DNA from: DATLFQ01 sp035540915
GTDB lineage: Bacteria > Actinomycetota > Acidimicrobiia > Acidimicrobiales > GCA-2861595
NCBI GenBank assembly: GCA_035540915.1
Contig: DATLFQ010000198.1
Span: forward strand, 1-29,353
Reading direction: 5' to 3'
Length of the DNA: 29,353 nt
The translations under genes were made by a program, and so were the position numbers. Under the pieces are notes generated by a model, which searched no databases, had not been told where the DNA came from, and saw only the letters and a program-made list of their open reading frames with translations. Positions 7,524 to 19,417 of the stretch are shown one piece after another. Position 1 is the stretch's first letter. Each line of letters opens with the position of its first letter.

Positions 7524-8758
7524 TGGTCGCTGCTCATTGATCGCTGTCTCCCCATGATCTCGACGACCGCGTCCAGGACGGCGCGCGCCACCTCCCGCTT
7601 GGAGGCCAAAGCTACAGCCTGCTCCCGGCCGTCCACCCCGAGGATGACGACGCGGTTGGTGTCGGAGCCGAAGCCGGCCCCGGGTTGACTCACGTCGTTG
7701 CCCACCACCAGGTCCAGGCCCTTGGCCGCGAGCTTGGCCCGCGCCCGGTCGACCGGGTCGCCGGTCTCGGCGGCGAACCCCACCACCACCTGGCCGGGCC
7801 GCCGCCGGCGACGGCCGAGGTCGGCCACGATGTCGGCGGTCGGCTCCAGGACCAGCTCCGGCGGGCCGTCCGCCTTGGCCAGCTTGGCCGGCGACGGCGC
7901 CTTGGGCCGGAAGTCGGCGACGGCGGCGGCCATGACGACGACGTCGGCCGCCCCCGCGCGCGGCAGCACCGCCGACTCCATCTCGGCCGCGGTGCTCACC
8001 CGCACCACGTCCACCCCCGGGGCCACCGGCTGGTCGGCCGTCGTCACCAGGGTGACCGTGGCACCCCGGCCGGCCGCCTCGGCGGCCAGCGCATGGCCCT
8101 GCTTGCCCGAGCTGGCGTTGCCCAGGAAGCGCACCGGGTCGATCGGCTCGCGGGTGCCGCCCGCGGTGACCAGCACGTGGCGGCCGACCAGGTCGCGGCC
8201 GCGGGCCAGGACCGCCTCGACGGTGGCGACGATGTCGGCCGGGTCGGCCAGTCGGCCCGGGCCCCGGTCGCCGCCGGCCAGCGCGCCGGTGGCCGGCCCG
8301 ACCACGTGCACGCCGCGGGACCGCAGCCGGGCCACGTTGTCGACGGTGGCGGGGTGCTCCCACATCTCGGCATGCATGGCCGGGCACACCACCACCGGCG
8401 CGGCAGTGGCCAGTAGCGTGGCGGTCAGCAGCTCGCCGGCCAGGCCGGCCGCGTAGGCCGCCAGCAGCGACGCGGTCGCCGGCGCCACCACCACCACGTC
8501 GGCCCCCCGGCCGAGCTGCGTGTGGCCGATCGGCTCCGGCCCCTCCCACAGCGACGTGCGGGCCGCCTCGCTGGCCACGGCGCTGAAGGTGGCCGGCCCG
8601 ACGAATCGGGTGGCGGCCGGCGTCATCACCGGTTGCACGTGCGCACCGAGCTCGACCAGCCGGCGGCAGACCTCGACCGCCTTGTAGGCGGCGACGCCGC
8701 CGGACACTCCCAGGACCACCCGGCGGCCGGCCAGCGGGCCGGGCCGGGCCGCGGTCAT
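7520..8758 (-). CDS. coaBC: Bifunctional phosphopantothenoylcysteine synthetase/decarboxylase
   Basis: CoaBC performs two successive steps in coenzyme A synthesis: ligation of cysteine to 4'-phosphopantothenate, then FMN-dependent decarboxylation. The CoaC flavoprotein domain (1-185) has GVSGGVAAYKA (17-27), active-site H79 in GHTQLGRGADVVVVAPATA, and PAMHAEMW (126-133), where E. coli has PAMN. The CoaB domain (from about 192) has VLVTAGGTREPIDPVRFLGN, SSGKQG, AAVADFRPK and GFAAETGD. Its 412 residues are normal for the fusion. The ATG at 8758 overlaps the rpoZ stop as ATGA. Confidence 0.95.
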   Translation of the reverse strand: MTAARPGPLAGRRVVLGVSGGVAAYKAVEVCRRLVELGAHVQPVMTPAATRFVGPATFSAVASEAARTSLWEGPEPIGHTQLGRGADVVVVAPATASLLAAYAAGLAGELLTATLLATAAPVVVCPAMHAEMWEHPATVDNVARLRSRGVHVVGPATGALAGGDRGPGRLADPADIVATVEAVLARGRDLVGRHVLVTAGGTREPIDPVRFLGNASSGKQGHALAAEAAGRGATVTLVTTADQPVAPGVDVVRVSTAAEMESAVLPRAGAADVVVMAAAVADFRPKAPSPAKLAKADGPPELVLEPTADIVADLGRRRRRPGQVVVGFAAETGDPVDRARAKLAAKGLDLVVGNDVSQPGAGFGSDTNRVVILGVDGREQAVALASKREVARAVLDAVVEIMGRQRSMSSDQ

Positions 8759-9075
8759 CCCGGCTCGCCGGCTCCCTCGGCGGCTGGGGCGCCGGCTCCG
8801 TCGGCCGCCGCCTCCTCGCTTCCCTCGGGCGGCCTCGGCACGTAGGTGATCTTGTCGGCCGCCACCTCCTCCAGCGCGATGGACAGCGGCTTGCGGGCCA
8901 CCGAGGTCACCTGCGGCGGCACGATGGCGCCGAGGCCCTCGCCGAGCTGGTTGAAGTAGGAGTTGATCTGGCGGCCGCGGCGGGCCGACAACGTGACCAG
9001 CGTGAACTTCGAGTCGACCTTCTCGAGGAGCGTCTCGATGGCCGGCTCCATCATGGTCGGTCGGGTCAAGGGCAC
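8755..9075 (-). CDS. rpoZ: RNA polymerase omega subunit
   Basis: Omega assists folding and assembly of the beta' subunit. The 106-residue protein has the actinobacterial core: PAIETLLEKVDSKFTLVTLS, RRGRQINSYFNQLGEGLG and KPLSIALEEVAADKITY. An Ala/Glu/Gly-rich tail of about 25 residues follows. Start: the GTG at 9075 has AGGAG 6 bases upstream and lies one base after the gmk stop. The in-frame ATG at 9054 would give a 99-residue protein but has no ribosome site. Gene order gmk-rpoZ-coaBC is the conserved actinobacterial one. Confidence 0.93.
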   Translation of the reverse strand: MPLTRPTMMEPAIETLLEKVDSKFTLVTLSARRGRQINSYFNQLGEGLGAIVPPQVTSVARKPLSIALEEVAADKITYVPRPPEGSEEAAADGAGAPAAEGAGEPG

Positions 9076-9076
9076 G

Positions 9077-9631
9077 TCAGTCTCCTGCCGGTGGATTGCG
9101 GTGGGCAGCCAGTATACCGGCCACCTCCTCGGTGGCCCGGGCCAGGTCGTCGTTGACCACCACGTGGCGGGCCAGCCCCCGGCCGGTGCGCTCCTCCTCG
9201 ACGGCCAGGGCCAGCCGGGCGGCGATGGCGGCCTCGTCGTCGCCCCGCGCCCGCATCCGGGCCGCCAGCGCGTCGGGCGACGGCGCCACCACCAGGACCA
9301 GCACCGCCTCGGGATGGCGGTCCAGCACCTGGCGGGCGCCGTCCAGGTCGATCTCCAGGACCACGTCGGTGCCCGGCGGCGGGTCGGGCCACGGGGTGCC
9401 GTAGAGGTGGTGGTTGGCGGGCAGCTCGGTCCACTCCAGGAAGCCGCCCGCCTCGACGGCGGCCAGGAACGACTCCCGGTCGACGAAGGTGTAGGCGTCG
9501 GCCGGCTCGCCCGGGCGGCGGGGCCGGGTGGTCCACGAGCGGCTCAGCCACAGGTCCGGGAAGCGGCGGAGCAGGGCGTCGACCAGCGTGCCCTTCCCGG
9601 CTCCGCCCGGGCCGGAGACGACGAGGATCAG
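9077..9631 (-). CDS. gmk: Guanylate kinase, apparent CTG start overlapping mihF stop
   Basis: Gmk phosphorylates GMP (and dGMP) to the diphosphate. The 184 residues include the P-loop SGPGGAGKGTL (6-16), the GMP-binding RPGEPADAYTFVD and LYGTP (77-80), and EIDLDGA (93-99). There is no ATG, GTG or TTG in frame near the P-loop; upstream codons back into mihF also offer none. The CTG at 9631-9629 aligns with the usual N-terminus and overlaps the mihF TGA as CTGA, mirroring the NTGA overlaps elsewhere in the window. No Shine-Dalgarno is evident, so coupling to mihF is likely. ATC or GTC as start cannot be excluded. Confidence 0.92.
   Translation of the reverse strand: MILVVSGPGGAGKGTLVDALLRRFPDLWLSRSWTTRPRRPGEPADAYTFVDRESFLAAVEAGGFLEWTELPANHHLYGTPWPDPPPGTDVVLEIDLDGARQVLDRHPEAVLVLVVAPSPDALAARMRARGDDEAAIAARLALAVEEERTGRGLARHVVVNDDLARATEEVAGILAAHRNPPAGD
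9082..9086 (-). promoter_or_regulatory. Shine-Dalgarno deciding the rpoZ start
   Basis: AGGAG, inside the last codons of gmk, is spaced 6 bases from GTG 9075. It favours that codon over the ATG pair at 9054 and 9051. Confidence 0.6.
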
Positions 9632-9957
9632 GACTTGTCGAACTGCTGGAGGAGCGCCTTGCGCTGCTTGTCGCCCAGGCCCTGCACCCGGCGTGACTCG
9701 CTGATGCCCAGCTCCTCCATGAGCCGGCGGGCCTTGATCTTGCCGAGGCCGGGGAGCGACTCGAGGATGACCAGCACCTTGGTCTTGCCGACCACCTCGT
9801 CGCGTTCGCCCTGCTCCAGCAGCTCGGCCAGGTTCATCGACCCCATCTTCAGCTTCTCCTTGAGCTCCGCCCGTTGGCGGCGGGCGGCGGCCGCCTTCTC
9901 CAGGGCGGCCTGGCGCGACTCGGGAGTGAGTTCGGGGGGCAGCGGCATGTTCGGCAC
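9628..9957 (-). CDS. mihF: Actinobacterial integration host factor MihF
   Basis: MihF is a small nucleoid-associated DNA-binding protein specific to actinobacteria; it is unrelated in sequence to HU/IHF. The 109-residue protein is rich in charged helix at 12-37 and has the helix-hairpin-helix-like LPGLGKIKARRLMEELGI (68-85), the expected DNA-contact region. It sits 9 bases after pyrF and directly before gmk, the conserved location. Start GTG 9957 with a weak AGGG upstream is chosen; ATG 9948 is equally possible and costs three residues. Confidence 0.92.
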   Translation of the reverse strand: MPNMPLPPELTPESRQAALEKAAAARRQRAELKEKLKMGSMNLAELLEQGERDEVVGKTKVLVILESLPGLGKIKARRLMEELGISESRRVQGLGDKQRKALLQQFDKS

Positions 9958-9966
9958 AGTACCGCC

Positions 9967-10707
9967 CTAGGCGTTCGTGCGCCTTTCCAGTTCCAGGCCC
10001 GCGAGCAGGTCGGCGGCGGCGCCGGGGCGGTCGGCCGCGCCCGTCACGGCACGGCCGATCACGAGCAGATCGGCGCCCGCGGCCAAAGCCTCCGCGGGGG
10101 TCGCCGCACGAGCCTGGTCGTGTCGGGCGGCGCCGGCCGGACGGATGCCCGGCACCACCTTCACCAGCCGCGGCGCCAGCTGGCGGGCCTCGGCCAGATC
10201 GGACGCCGCGCACACGATCCCGCGGCAGCCGCCCTCCAGCGCGACGCGCACGCGGTCGCGCACGACGCCGGCGGGCGCCTCCTCGTCGCTGGTGAGGACG
10301 GTGACGGCCAGCGCCGTCGGCGGCGCCAGGTTGGCGTTGGCGGCGCCCACCGCCAGGCCCTCCACGCCGGCCCGGAGCATGGCCGTGCCGCCGCTGGCGT
10401 GGAGCGTGAGGTAGGACGCGCCGAGGGCACCGATGACCTGGGCCGCCTTGCGGACGGTGGTCGGGATGTCGTGCAGCTTCATGTCGAGGAACACCCGGTA
10501 GCCCGCATCCACCAGCTCGATGACCGCGTCGGGCCCGGCTGCGGTGAACAGCTCCAGGCCGATCTTGGCCACGCCGAACCACGGCCGCACCTCCCGGGCG
10601 ATGCGGGTGGCCTCCACCAGGTCGTCGACGTCCAGCGCGATGGCCAGGCGGCTGCGGACGTCGGAGCGGCTGCGGCGCTCGTTGTCGGTCGTGGCTGAGG
10701 CGATCAT
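9967..10707 (-). CDS. pyrF: Orotidine 5'-phosphate decarboxylase
   Basis: PyrF decarboxylates OMP to UMP, the last step of de novo pyrimidine synthesis. The 246-residue TIM barrel has the catalytic D-K-D set in FLDMKLHDIPTTV (D75, K77, D80), the substrate-lid residues near VVPGIRPAGAARHDQ, and DLLVIGRAVTGA at the phosphate site. The DxKxxD form and length place it with the short PyrF type of Bacillus and E. coli. My recollection is that Streptomyces and mycobacteria carry a longer class with an AKRGDIG motif. The ATG overlaps the pyrD stop as ATGA. Confidence 0.95.
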   Translation of the reverse strand: MIASATTDNERRSRSDVRSRLAIALDVDDLVEATRIAREVRPWFGVAKIGLELFTAAGPDAVIELVDAGYRVFLDMKLHDIPTTVRKAAQVIGALGASYLTLHASGGTAMLRAGVEGLAVGAANANLAPPTALAVTVLTSDEEAPAGVVRDRVRVALEGGCRGIVCAASDLAEARQLAPRLVKVVPGIRPAGAARHDQARAATPAEALAAGADLLVIGRAVTGAADRPGAAADLLAGLELERRTNA

Positions 10708-11621
10708 GGCTGGGCGGCTCCAATCAGCTCGGCGACGCGGGGCACGTGATGGCGGTGGCACCACTGTGCCAGTTCGTGCAGGACGCGGCCCGGGGCCCGG
10801 GGGTCGGCGAAGGTCGCCGTCCCCACCTGCACCGCACTGGCACCGACCAGCAGCAGCTCGACTGCCTGCTCGGCGGTGGCGACGCCGCCGACGCCGACGA
10901 GCGGTGCGCCGGGAAAGGCGGCGTGGCACTCGGCCACGGCCCGCACCGCGACCGGGTGGAGCGCAGGGCCGGACAGCCCGCCGCCCCCGGCGCCCAGGCG
11001 GGGCCGTCGGCTGACCGGGTCGACGGCGAGGCCCCGCAGGGTGTTAACCAGGGTGAGCGCCTCGGCCCCGGCGCCGAGCGCGGCGCCGGCGATCTCCACG
11101 ATGTCGGTGACGTTCGGGCTGAGCTTGGCCCACCGGGGTCGACCGGCGGCCTCGGTGGCCGCCACCGCCTCCGCGGTTGCAGCGGCCGAGTGGGCGAAGA
11201 CCGTCCGGTGGACGTTGGGGCAGCTGAGGTTGACCTCGACGGCGGCGACCTGGCGCGGCGCGCCGGCCAGCATGGCCGCCGCCTTGGCGTAGGCCTCGGG
11301 AGAGGTGCCCCAGATGCTGGCGACGACGGTGGCACCGGTGGCGAGCAGCGCCGGCAGCTCGTCCTCCAGCCACGCCTCGACGCCCGGGCCCTGCAGCCCG
11401 ACGCTGTTCAGCATCCCGCCGGGCACCTCAACCACCCGGGGCGCCCGGTTCCCGGCCCAGGGCTCGGCCGACAGCGACTTCACCACCACCGCGCCGAGCG
11501 AGCCCAGCGGCACGTACGCGTCGAGCTCCGCCCCGTGCCCCGCCGTACCCGACGCCGTCATCACCGGGTTGCTCAGCACCACGCTCCCGACCCGCGTGCC
11601 CAGGTCCACTCCCGAGTGCAT
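10704..11621 (-). CDS. pyrD: Dihydroorotate dehydrogenase, class 1B catalytic subunit
   Basis: PyrD oxidises dihydroorotate to orotate with FMN. From ATG 11621 it is 305 residues. NPVMTASGTAGHG (18-30) and MLNSVGLQGPGVEAWL (70-85) resemble class 1B; the catalytic Cys is C134 in NLSCPN (class 2 has Ser), and the FMN phosphate site is GVGGVATAEQAVELLLVGA. Class 1B normally pairs with the PyrK electron-transfer subunit, which is absent here. The start is uncertain: ATG 11621 fits family N-termini, GTG 11648 is in frame, and GTG 11669 would overlap carB as GTGA but adds an Arg-rich 16-residue leader. The ATG lies inside a perfect hairpin. Confidence 0.93.
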   Translation of the reverse strand: MHSGVDLGTRVGSVVLSNPVMTASGTAGHGAELDAYVPLGSLGAVVVKSLSAEPWAGNRAPRVVEVPGGMLNSVGLQGPGVEAWLEDELPALLATGATVVASIWGTSPEAYAKAAAMLAGAPRQVAAVEVNLSCPNVHRTVFAHSAAATAEAVAATEAAGRPRWAKLSPNVTDIVEIAGAALGAGAEALTLVNTLRGLAVDPVSRRPRLGAGGGGLSGPALHPVAVRAVAECHAAFPGAPLVGVGGVATAEQAVELLLVGASAVQVGTATFADPRAPGRVLHELAQWCHRHHVPRVAELIGAAQP

Positions 11622-11651
11622 AGGCGTCGAAATCCGACGCCTATGCACTCG
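11613..11651. repeat. Perfect 17-bp inverted repeat with 5-base loop over the pyrD start
   Basis: The arms at 11613-11629 and 11635-11651 are exact reverse complements, separated by 5 bases (11630-11634). As minus-strand RNA this is a 17-bp hairpin. The 5' arm contains an in-frame GTG (11648-11646) and the 3' arm contains the ATG (11621-11619) that best fits the PyrD N-terminus. It could control pyrD translation, bind a dimeric regulator, or be a palindromic insertion; no T-tract follows, so it is not a standard terminator. I saw no second copy in the window. Confidence 0.9.
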
Positions 11652-11665
11652 AAAGCGCCGCCCGA

Positions 11666-14957
<3,292 letters not shown>

Positions 14958-14968
<11 letters not shown>

Positions 14969-16040
14969 CGGTCATCAGCTCCCGGAACTGGTCGAACAGG
15001 TAGCGGGCGTCGTGCGGCCCCGGGCCGGCCTCGGGGTGGTACTGGACGCTGAAGGCGGGAACGTCGCGGCAGCGCAGCCCCTCGACCACGCCGTCGTTCA
15101 GGTTGACGTGGGTGACGTCGGCCGCCGGCACCGATCCCTCGACCAGCGCGTAGTTGTGGTTCTGGCTGGTGATCTCGACCGCCCCGGTGGCCAGCTGGCG
15201 CACCGGGTGGTTGCCGCCGTGATGGCCGAAGCGCAGCTTGTAGGTCTCGCCCCCGAGGGCGGCACCGAGCAGCTGGTGGCCCAGGCAGATGCCGAACACC
15301 GGGACCCGGCCCAGCAGCTCGGCGATGGCCTCGACCGGCCCGGGCAGCGCGGCCGGGTCGCCCGGCCCGTTGGACAGGAACACGCCGTCGGGGCGGCGCT
15401 CCAGCACCTCGGCCGCCGGCGTGGCGGCCGGCACCACCTCCACGGTGGCCAGCTGGCCGAGCTGGCGGAGGATGGCCCGCTTGATGCCGAAGTCGTAGGC
15501 CACGACGTGCAGCGGGCCGTCGCCGACCGCGTAGGGCACCCGGGTCGTCACGCCGGCCACCAGGTCGACGCCGTCGGTCCCCGGCTCGGCCGCCGCGGCG
15601 GCCTTCAAAGTGACCTCGTCGGCGGTGCCGAAGGCGCAGGGCATGGCCCCCGCGTCGCGCAGGTGGCGGGTCAGCCGGCGGGTGTCGACGCCGGCGATGC
15701 CGGGCACCTTGTGGCGGACCAGGAACGGCTCCAGGCCTTCCGCCGACCGCCAGCTGCTGGGCCGCCGGGCCAGGTCCCGCACGACCACGCCGCGGCAGAA
15801 GGGCCGCCGGCTCTCGTCGTCGGCCGCCGCCACTCCGTAGTTGCCGATGTGGGGATAGGTGAAGGCGATCACCTGCCCGGCGTAGGAGGGATCGGTCAGC
15901 ACCTCCTGGTAGCCGCTCATGACCGTGTTGAACACCGCCTCGCCGGTGGCCACGCCGCCCGGCGCCTCGGCGCCCACCGCCTCGCCCTCGAACACCGTCC
16001 CGTCGGCGAGCACCAGCAGCGCGTCGGCCCGGCGGCTCAC
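14958..16040 (-). CDS. carA: Carbamoyl-phosphate synthase small subunit (glutaminase)
   Basis: CarA hydrolyses glutamine and passes ammonia to CarB. It has 360 residues. The N-terminal CPSase domain (5-150) contains FNTVMSGYQEVLTDPSYAGQ, and the class I glutamine amidotransferase domain (about 178-355) contains SNGPGDPA. The triad is C252 in GICLGHQ, H335 and E337 in QYHPEAGPGPHD. The GTG at 16040 overlaps the pyrC stop as GTGA. Confidence 0.97.
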
Positions 16041-17325
16041 CGGCGGGCCTCGCCGTCGACGATTAACGGCTCGCCCTGGAAGACCGTGTGGCGGACCCGG
16101 CCGGTCAGCTTGCGGCCGGCCCACGGCGTGTTGCGGCTGCGGCTGGCCGACGCGGCCGCGTCCACCACCCAGGTGGCGGCCGGGTCGACCACGCACAGGT
16201 TGGCGACGGAGCCCGGCGCCACCGGGCCGCCCTGGTCGTCGAGCCCGGCGATGGCGGCCGGCTGCCAGGACAGCAGCGCCAGCACCCGCTCCACCGGCAG
16301 GTCCAGCTCCGTGAGGCAGACGGCCAGGGCGGTCTCCAGACCGAGCATCCCGGGCGGCGCCTGGTCGAAGGGCAGCTCCTTGGCCTCCTGGGGATGGGGG
16401 GCGTGGTCGGTGGCGATCGCGTCCAGGACGCCGCCCGCCACCGCGGCCCGCAGGGCGGCCACGTCGGCCGCCGACCGCAGGGGCGGGTTGACCTTGAACA
16501 CCGCGTCGTAGGACGCCACCTCGGCATCGGTCAGGACGAGGTGGTGGGGGGCCACCTCGGCGGTCACGGCCACCGAGCGGGTGGCCTTGGCCCGGGCCAC
16601 CAGCTCGGCCGAGCCGGCCGTCGACAGGTGGAGGAGGTGGAGGCGGGCGCCGGTCAGGCGGGCCAGGGCGAGGTCCCGGGCCACCATCAGTTCCTCGGCC
16701 TCGGCCGGCGCGCCGGGGACGCCGAGGCGGCTCGACCATTCCCCCTCGTGCATGGAGGCGCCGGCGGCCAGGGCGGCGTCCTCGCAGTGCTGGGCCAGCG
16801 TCACTCCGAGCGCCGTCGAGTACTCCATGGCCCGGCGCATCAGCGCGGTGTCCTGCACGCCCGAGCCGTCGTCGGTGAACAGCCAGACGCCCGCCGCGGC
16901 CATCTCGCCCATCGGCGCCAGCCGGCGCCCGGCCCGCCCGACGGTGATGGCACCGGCCACCGCCACCTGGCACAGGGACCCGGCGGCCAGGCCCAGCACA
17001 TGGCGGACCACGGCGGCGGTGTCAATCGGCGGCTCGGTGTTGGGCATGGCGACCACCGCGGTGTAGCCGCCCAGGGCAGCCGCCCGGGAACCGGTCTCCA
17101 CCGTCTCGGACTCCTCGAAGCCCGGCTCGCGCAGGTGGGCGTGGAGGTCGACCAGCCCGGGCGCCACCAGGCAGCCGGCCGCGTCCAGCGCCACCGCGCC
17201 GGCCGGCGCCTCCAGCCCCGAACCGACCGCGGCGACCCGCCCGTCGACCACGAGCACGTCGGCCTCCCGCCGGCCGGTGGCGTCGATGACCGTCCCGCCC
17301 CGGACCACCAGCGCGTCGGGCGGGC

Positions 17326-17329
<4 letters not shown>
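16037..17329 (-). CDS. pyrC: Dihydroorotase (type I)
   Basis: PyrC cyclises carbamoyl-aspartate to dihydroorotate. The 430-residue amidohydrolase has a composite N-terminal beta domain and a TIM barrel with metal ligands H63 and H65 in DLHAHLREPG, D153 in FTDDGSG, H234 in HLLHLST and D308 in TDHAPH. GGYTAVVAMPNT (88-98) is characteristic. No ligand is missing, so it should be active rather than a structural pseudo-dihydroorotase. GTG 17329 overlaps the pyrB stop as GTGA. Confidence 0.96.
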
Positions 17330-18245
<916 letters not shown>

Positions 18246-18249
<4 letters not shown>

Positions 18250-18815
18250 CGGCTCACCACCGAGCCGATGGACACGCCGGCCTCGCCCACGTCGACCATC
18301 TCGTCACGGCGGGTGGGCAGGTTCTTGCCCACGTAGTCGGGCCGGATGGGCAGCTCGCGATGCCCCCGGTCCACCATCACCGCCAGCTGGACGGCCGTCG
18401 CCCGCCCGTAGTCGTTCAGGGCGTTGAGCGCGGCCCGCACCGTCCGGCCGGTGAACAGCACGTCGTCCACCAGGACCACGGTCAGCCCGTCGAGGGGGAA
18501 GCCGATGTCGGTGACCGCCTCGGGGACCAGCGGGCGCAGGCCGATGTCGTCGCGGTAGAAGGTGGCGTCGAGGCTGCCGAGCGGGACGGGCTGTCCCTCG
18601 ATCCGCTCCAGCTCGGCGGCCAGCCGGCGGGCCAGGGGCACCCCGCCGGTCTGCAGGCCGACCAACGCGACGCCGGCCACACCGTGGTTGCGCTCGACGA
18701 TCTCGTGGGCGATGCGGGTGACGGCCCGCCGCAGGCCGTCAGCCGACAGCACCTCGGCCCGGGCAACGAAAACGCCCCCGTTCGGGGGCGCCAGTGCTCG
18801 CTCGCGCTCGGCCAT
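18246..18815 (-). CDS. pyrR: PyrR pyrimidine operon regulator / uracil phosphoribosyltransferase
   Basis: PyrR is a UMP-responsive RNA-binding protein with some uracil phosphoribosyltransferase activity. The PRTase fold is complete in 189 residues: RRAVTRIAHEI (29-39), the PRPP loop VVLVDDVLFTGRT (113-125) and QLAVMVDRGHRELPIRPDYVGKN (143-165). The ATG at 18815 has AGGAG 5 bases upstream. The first 20 residues are longer than in Bacillus PyrR, and their codons 9-17 coincide with a terminator-like hairpin. A GTG at codon 22 would leave only 8 residues before RRAVTRIAH and has no ribosome site. It is the first gene of the pyr operon and probably controls its own leader. Confidence 0.96.
18765..18790 (-). 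terminator. Intrinsic-terminator-like hairpin inside pyrR codons 9-17
   Basis: On the minus strand a 7-bp all-GC stem (CGCCCCC at 18790-18784, GGGGGCG at 18779-18773) with loop GAAC is followed at once by TTTTCGTT. This has the form of a rho-independent terminator, lying within translated sequence about 25 bases into pyrR. It would be masked while ribosomes translate this region. Confidence 0.6.
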
Positions 18816-18820
18816 CGGCT

Positions 18821-18825
18821 CTCCT
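18821..18825 (-). promoter_or_regulatory. pyrR Shine-Dalgarno, abutting the PyrR-binding hairpin
   Basis: AGGAG is spaced 5 bases from ATG 18815. It begins at the base after the 3' strand of the PyrR hairpin, so PyrR bound there could hinder the ribosome. Confidence 0.75.
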
Positions 18826-18858
18826 ACCGTGCAGGCCTCACGGGACCCGCTTGACGGT
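18826..18858 (-). promoter_or_regulatory. PyrR-binding RNA hairpin in the pyr leader
   Basis: The minus-strand RNA folds as a 5-bp lower stem (ACCGU 18858-18854 with ACGGU 18830-18826), an asymmetric internal bulge (CAAGCG opposite UGC), an upper stem GGUC/GGCC and the hexaloop CCGUGA. The core GGUCCCGUGAGGCC matches the known PyrR loop consensus ARUCCNGNGAGGYU at 12 of 14 places, including the conserved CNGNGA hexaloop. Position and context (just before pyrR) support it strongly. Confidence 0.85.
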
Positions 18859-18865
18859 CGCCGCC

Positions 18866-18874
18866 AGGGTAGCA
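18866..18874 (-). promoter_or_regulatory. Putative extended -10 promoter of the pyr operon
   Basis: TGCTACCCT is an extended -10 (TGn plus TAnnnT). Seven bases separate it from the first base of the PyrR hairpin, so the transcript would start at about 18859 with a leader of roughly 44 bases. No good -35 is seen. The nusB-pyrR gap is 18816-18997. Confidence 0.5.
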
Positions 18875-18997
18875 GCGGCGCAGCCCGGCCCGGTGCGAGC
18901 GGTGATGCCGGACGCGCCCCACGCTGCCGACGAGCGGCGCGGGTCGCGGCTGCGCCTCACCTGGGCGGGCGGTTCGGCCGGGGTCCGAGGCGGCACG

Positions 18998-19417
18998 TCA
19001 CGCCGTTCGCACCTCGGCGGCCACGCTGGAGAGGACGCCGTTGACGAAGCGGCCGGAGTCCTCGGTCGAGTAGGACTTGGCCAGCTCGACGGCCTCGGAG
19101 AGGACGGCGCCGACGGGCGTCTCGGGGTGGGCCAGCAGCTCGAACACCGCCAGCCGAAGGACGTTGCGGTCGATCACCGGCATGCGCTCCACCGGCCAGC
19201 CGACCGAGAAGCGGGCCAGCAGCGCGTCGATCTCGGCCAGCCGCTCCCCCACGCCGCGCACCAGACCGGCCGCGAACGCCTCGGGCGCCACCGGCAGGTC
19301 GGCCAGCACCTCGGCCGGCCCGAGGTCCTTGGCCTCGGCCTCGTACAGCAGGGACAGGGCCCGTTCGCGGGCCAGGCGCCGGGGGCCGGCCGGGAGCTCG
19401 TCCCCGCCGTCGGTCAA
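18998..19417 (-). CDS. nusB: Transcription antitermination factor NusB
   Basis: NusB with NusE (ribosomal protein S10) binds boxA RNA and prevents premature termination in rRNA operons. The 139-residue all-helical protein has RERALSLLYEAEAK (17-30), VIDRNVLRLAVFELL and AVELAKSYSTEDSGRFVNGVL near the C-terminus. The start is TTG 19417, overlapping the efp stop as TTGA. It is the last gene before the pyr promoter. Confidence 0.95.
   Translation of the reverse strand: MTDGGDELPAGPRRLARERALSLLYEAEAKDLGPAEVLADLPVAPEAFAAGLVRGVGERLAEIDALLARFSVGWPVERMPVIDRNVLRLAVFELLAHPETPVGAVLSEAVELAKSYSTEDSGRFVNGVLSSVAAEVRTA

Noticed and set aside
7504..7560. Repeated CAATGAGCA just before metK, possibly a duplication or SAM-responsive element
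   Set aside because: Only two 9-base copies inside coaBC-metK coding sequence; most likely chance, and no riboswitch core is present.
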